A stretch of 64,000 bases of DNA, taken from NCBI GenBank assembly GCA_001695595.3, contig MBPM02000011.1:248001-312000 (forward strand), given 5' to 3'. A program made the translations under genes and the position numbers. The notes below the pieces were generated by a model that made no database searches, was not told the DNA's origin, and worked only from the letters and a program-made list of their open reading frames with translations. The stretch is from Plasmopara viticola (taxonomy: Eukaryota > Oomycota > Peronosporomycetes > Peronosporales > Peronosporaceae). Numbering within the stretch: position 1 is the first letter of the stretch; every line of letters begins with the position of its first letter. Shown here piece after piece: positions 60,401 through 64,000 of the stretch.

Positions 60401-63400
60401 AAACTCAAAAAGTTAGTGCATTTTGCTGTTTTATGGGTTAGGATATTTGCGTGCTTTATTATATCATGATTGAAAGTGGCTTGTCCTTGAAGATTACTGC
60501 TTTAAAGAGAATGCAAACGCACACAGTGCACTGAGCGAGTCGAGCGAAGAAAACGTGAAAGTGTTGACGCCGCACAAGCAACTGTGTAGATAGACGCTCC
60601 ATTTAATTGGATAGAAATCGATTTTGCCAAAAACTTTTTGCAACTTCCATTCATGACACAATAATTTTTTAATAAGGGTTAAAGTATCGAAGCTGTAAGA
60701 CCCAATTGCATGCCTTGACGTAGATGGTCGTAATCGTCGGTGTTATAGATCGCCAGCCCGCAAGTTGAGTCCGCCAGATGTTCATCTCAAGCAACTTTAA
60801 ATTCAACGTGGGGAGCATTCTTAAGCAACGTCTTCACCTATGTCATGCAGTAGTTTTTCGTAATGTGGAGAAACATTAATTTAGCGGGCTTTATAAGGTC
60901 TATGAGCTTCTACTTCAGCATCGCTTTAATGTTGCAGACGCCTTTAATTCTGATAATCAGTGTCTAAATGCATCCATCCCGCGCGTTCTACCGCTGTTGG
61001 GCTCAAGAGCGTACCACGAGCAAATCTCATCACGGAAATCTTAGAAAAGCAATTTCAGAAGCAGTGTACATAGAAGCATTGTTTTGCATGCCACAGTCTC
61101 AAAACGAGCGTTCCTGGCCACAAGTATGGATTACATGATCGGCACAAATACTCCTACTATTTGAGCTGTCATCCGTGTCCATCAAAAAGCGGGTATGGAG
61201 CCGATATTTTGACACTTTAAGCCGCTCATGTGTGACACTGGGTACCGCGGACCCAACGGTAAATGCATCAAAGGTTCCATAGAAAATCTGTGAAGCAAGC
61301 ACAGCCGATTTATCCGATACAAAAAGTAGAAATGAGGCGAGCAACCACAAGTGTTACTAAAATTTCTGAGTTCTAAGCCTCATCGAGATTGATTGATCGC
61401 GTTGAGCTGAGGCTCGTTGTGCACTAAAGTTGACCAGTTATAGTTCCACAGCCATTTAGTTTTGGTTTGACCGTATGAGCCACTGACATTGAAAAAAAAC
61501 ACTCTTCCCATTAGCTCTCTGCGTCCTATTTGACCTTCGACGTCGATGTTGGCGGATCGTGGTCGACCAAAAAGGTACTATTTTGTTTTAAGTAGAATCT
61601 GACCGCTGCGCATGGCGATAGTGTACTTTCTGAAAGACTAAATCTTCACCCGACGGCTAAATTATCCACACTGAAATACGAAAATACAATGACCTAAGCT
61701 CGTGTTCTGGGATAGATATCCGAAGCCGATCCGACTGTACACTATGTGAGCTAAAAAGTGCGACACAATTCATTGTAAAAAATTCCTTCTTAATACTCAT
61801 TCGGCTAGTCGTGCTAGCCACAATGAAGCGGAACAAGTCACAACAGCAACGTCTGCTAGACAGAAAGTGACAAAAAAGAAGCTATGAAATTTATGACTTC
61901 AGTCATCGTTAACATGGTGCGTAATCTTATACCATAGTATGTGGCAAAAGGCAATTGATTATCTTCGTTAAGAAGTAGGTAGTGCTGTTTACTAGGGAGA
62001 AAATGCGACTAAACGTCATAGGACGCATTTGGTATCCTTTGGGGCACTAATTGCCATACCGCTCAGAGTGCTGACCGTGTTTAGGCTGTATTGCTCTGTC
62101 GCATTGTGCGTTCAAAAACACTTTGATTATGTCGAGTATGATGTACACTGTAAATTCCACCATGGGTTTTGGTAACACATTTTTTTCAGGAATCAATGTC
62201 TGTGCCAAAACGGTCGCCTCATTTGGCTCATTAGTATTGTTAAACGTCTTGTCATCTGTTCTTCGGACACAGAATATCGGCATGGAACGGAACGACTATT
62301 TTTCCAAACAATTTCCGTATTAAATTTTGCACAAAAGAACACATCAAATGCGTCACATTGTTCACTTTGGTAAACGTCACTGCCGGGTTACGTACTTTTT
62401 GATTTTTAGGACCGAGTAACGTCATGACGTACGCCGCTATCAGTAGTACGCCGAAGTCGAGTCTTGTGGGACCAAAACCCGATATTCTTCAACGAGAATA
62501 ATACAAATCCAGCCGATCATTTAAGATCAAAGTTCTACTCTGCTAAGTTGTATGTCCGGAGACCGTTGCATGCAACAAATAACTCGGCTTTCTCTTCAGA
62601 TTACTACTTCTGCTATGTCGCGGGCTTTAAAAATCTCTTCCAACTTTGCCGTGAATATCTTGTCCAGCCCAAGCAAAGTATTTGCGAGAGGAATCGGATT
62701 TAGATTTGTCTTGCCTTTAACTGTGCTCGTGCACCCCTTCTAAGAGCAGATACTTTCGCTGTCAGCGAACATGTCAATTTTCAACCCTCCCCACCCAAAT
62801 CCGAACGCTCTGAGCTTCCAGACGAGCACTAACTTTGCCGCATTCTCTTCGACGAAATCAACGATCTCAAAGAGCAGCTTTGAATTATTTCAGCACGATT
62901 GCGGATTGCTGACCGACGTCATAATTGACGTCCTATAAAGAGATGTGATGATGGGAGCCCCCACCCAGCATGATATACTACTTCAAGTGCATTAAAAGAC
63001 CAGCACTACGGACACCCCGACCCCAGGTCGACTATGTCACACTCGGTATACAGCGATACATGTGCTCGACAAAAATTGCTAAACAATTCACGAGCAATGT
63101 CTGGGTCTTGTCTTTGATGTTTTTACCTACAGACAGCCACTCCTTGCATGGTATGCAGCAAATGCTGTTCACAATGAGCGCGCAACCGCATATGCATAAT
63201 CAGTGCGTCGCCATTGATGCTTTGGCTTAAAATCACTTGCGCCAATATCTGCATGTAGCGATTGCTATCTTTACGACCATTGCTCAGTACGCCACCTACC
63301 ACTTCATGTGCGGACTTATAGCCTACCTTGGCTCGAAGCCAATCATGTCATCCATGACATGCTGGGAGCTTTATTTCTCACGAGTACATCTCAATGATTG

Positions 63401-64000
63401 AACTGGACACTTCACGCTCAGTAATAAGGTCTAGCCTATATTAGCTGGGCTTAATGTGAATTATGCCCATTCTGACATGCAACGGGTGCTGTGCCTATCA
63501 ATCCACCGTTCATACCTTACGTTCCGTCCGAAGTGCAGTGCTAGACCTCACCTCTAGTGCCTTGGCTCATATCGATTATGTCATCACAGGCAGCTTGCAT
63601 CGATCAGTAAATTATATACTACTCTATGCTCCATACTACACCAGCAGTGTCAACTATGACATTCGAAAGTTCAATATGTCGAACATCTTGAACCAGTGTC
63701 TGCGTCAATAGAGCTAATGTTATCAACCGCAGACTCTAAATGGAGCAAAGCGGGTGGCATACAAGGTCTTTGTTTCTTTCATCGACCCAGGGGTTATGAC
63801 GTTTCAGCTACAACATATTCAGCTTGTGGTCATATCTTGCATCCAAAGAAAGCCTTAACGACTTATAAGCTATCAATGTCGAGGTACTTCACACTCAGAT
63901 CCACCGAAATCTTAATATAGTGTGAACCTCATTTCTGTTGTTAAGCCGTCAATGACATGGCTGCGTTGGAAGCACAAGCACTTGGCTTATTATCTTCCAC
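57470..64000. other. 6.5-kb gene-poor tract
   Basis: All frames are short and motif-free, and no tRNA-like or rRNA-like sequence was noticed. A frame near 58,980-59,120 (VNGHLYRKIYNGKG) is vaguely like the linker before a gypsy integrase zinc finger, but it is too weak to call. Most likely old transposon debris. Confidence 0.45.

Noticed and set aside
1..64000. tRNA, rRNA or CRISPR arrays
   Set aside because: No cloverleaf with A/B boxes, no rRNA-like sequence and no regularly spaced identical repeats were noticed in reading either strand; a tRNAscan run could still find one.

Overview
The window looks like nuclear DNA of an oomycete, most likely a Peronosporales species (Phytophthora or downy mildew lineage). 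The evidence is spliced eukaryotic genes with very short introns (about 56-79 nt), conserved eukaryotic proteins, an Inr-like promoter ending shortly before an ATG, and decayed Ty3/gypsy and LINE-type elements of the kind that fill oomycete intergenic space. An apparently intact SPEF1 gene (flagellar microtubule protein) suggests a species that still makes flagellate zoospores. The species itself cannot be named from the sequence alone.

Layout. (1) 1-22,892: the 3' 22.9 kb of one intronless gene. Its frame is open through the left edge, so the N-terminus is missing. It encodes about 60 IPT/TIG repeats, a cysteine-rich GCC2/GCC3-like region, one more IPT domain, and about ten C-terminal membrane helices. 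(2) 22,970-24,049: RCL1 (18S rRNA processing), tail to tail with the giant gene. (3) 24.1-30.7 kb: gene-free and repeat-rich, with a 419-bp element that has long terminal inverted repeats, tandem duplications, and a decayed Ty3/gypsy element. (4) 30.8-41.6 kb: a compact gene block holding a KA1-like/helical-repeat protein, a six-exon DHHC palmitoyltransferase divergent from a two-exon VMS1/ANKZF1 gene, a two-exon SPEF1 gene, and a 1,207-residue protein that fuses two different PLP-enzyme folds. (5) 41.7-53.0 kb: relics, including a second Ty3/gypsy element and a LINE-like remnant. (6) 53,046-56,640: MSH4, reconstructed here as 19 exons. (7) 56.6-64.0 kb: gene-poor, with only weak retroelement traces.

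The genes are not one pathway. RCL1 (ribosome biogenesis), VMS1 (ribosome quality control), DHHC acyltransferase, SPEF1 (axoneme) and MSH4 (meiotic crossover) are unrelated conserved functions. The most novel objects are the giant IPT membrane protein and the two-fold PLP fusion.

Exon boundaries were deduced by hand. I required GT-AG introns, frame continuity across each junction, and agreement with remembered family patterns. No alignment or search was run.
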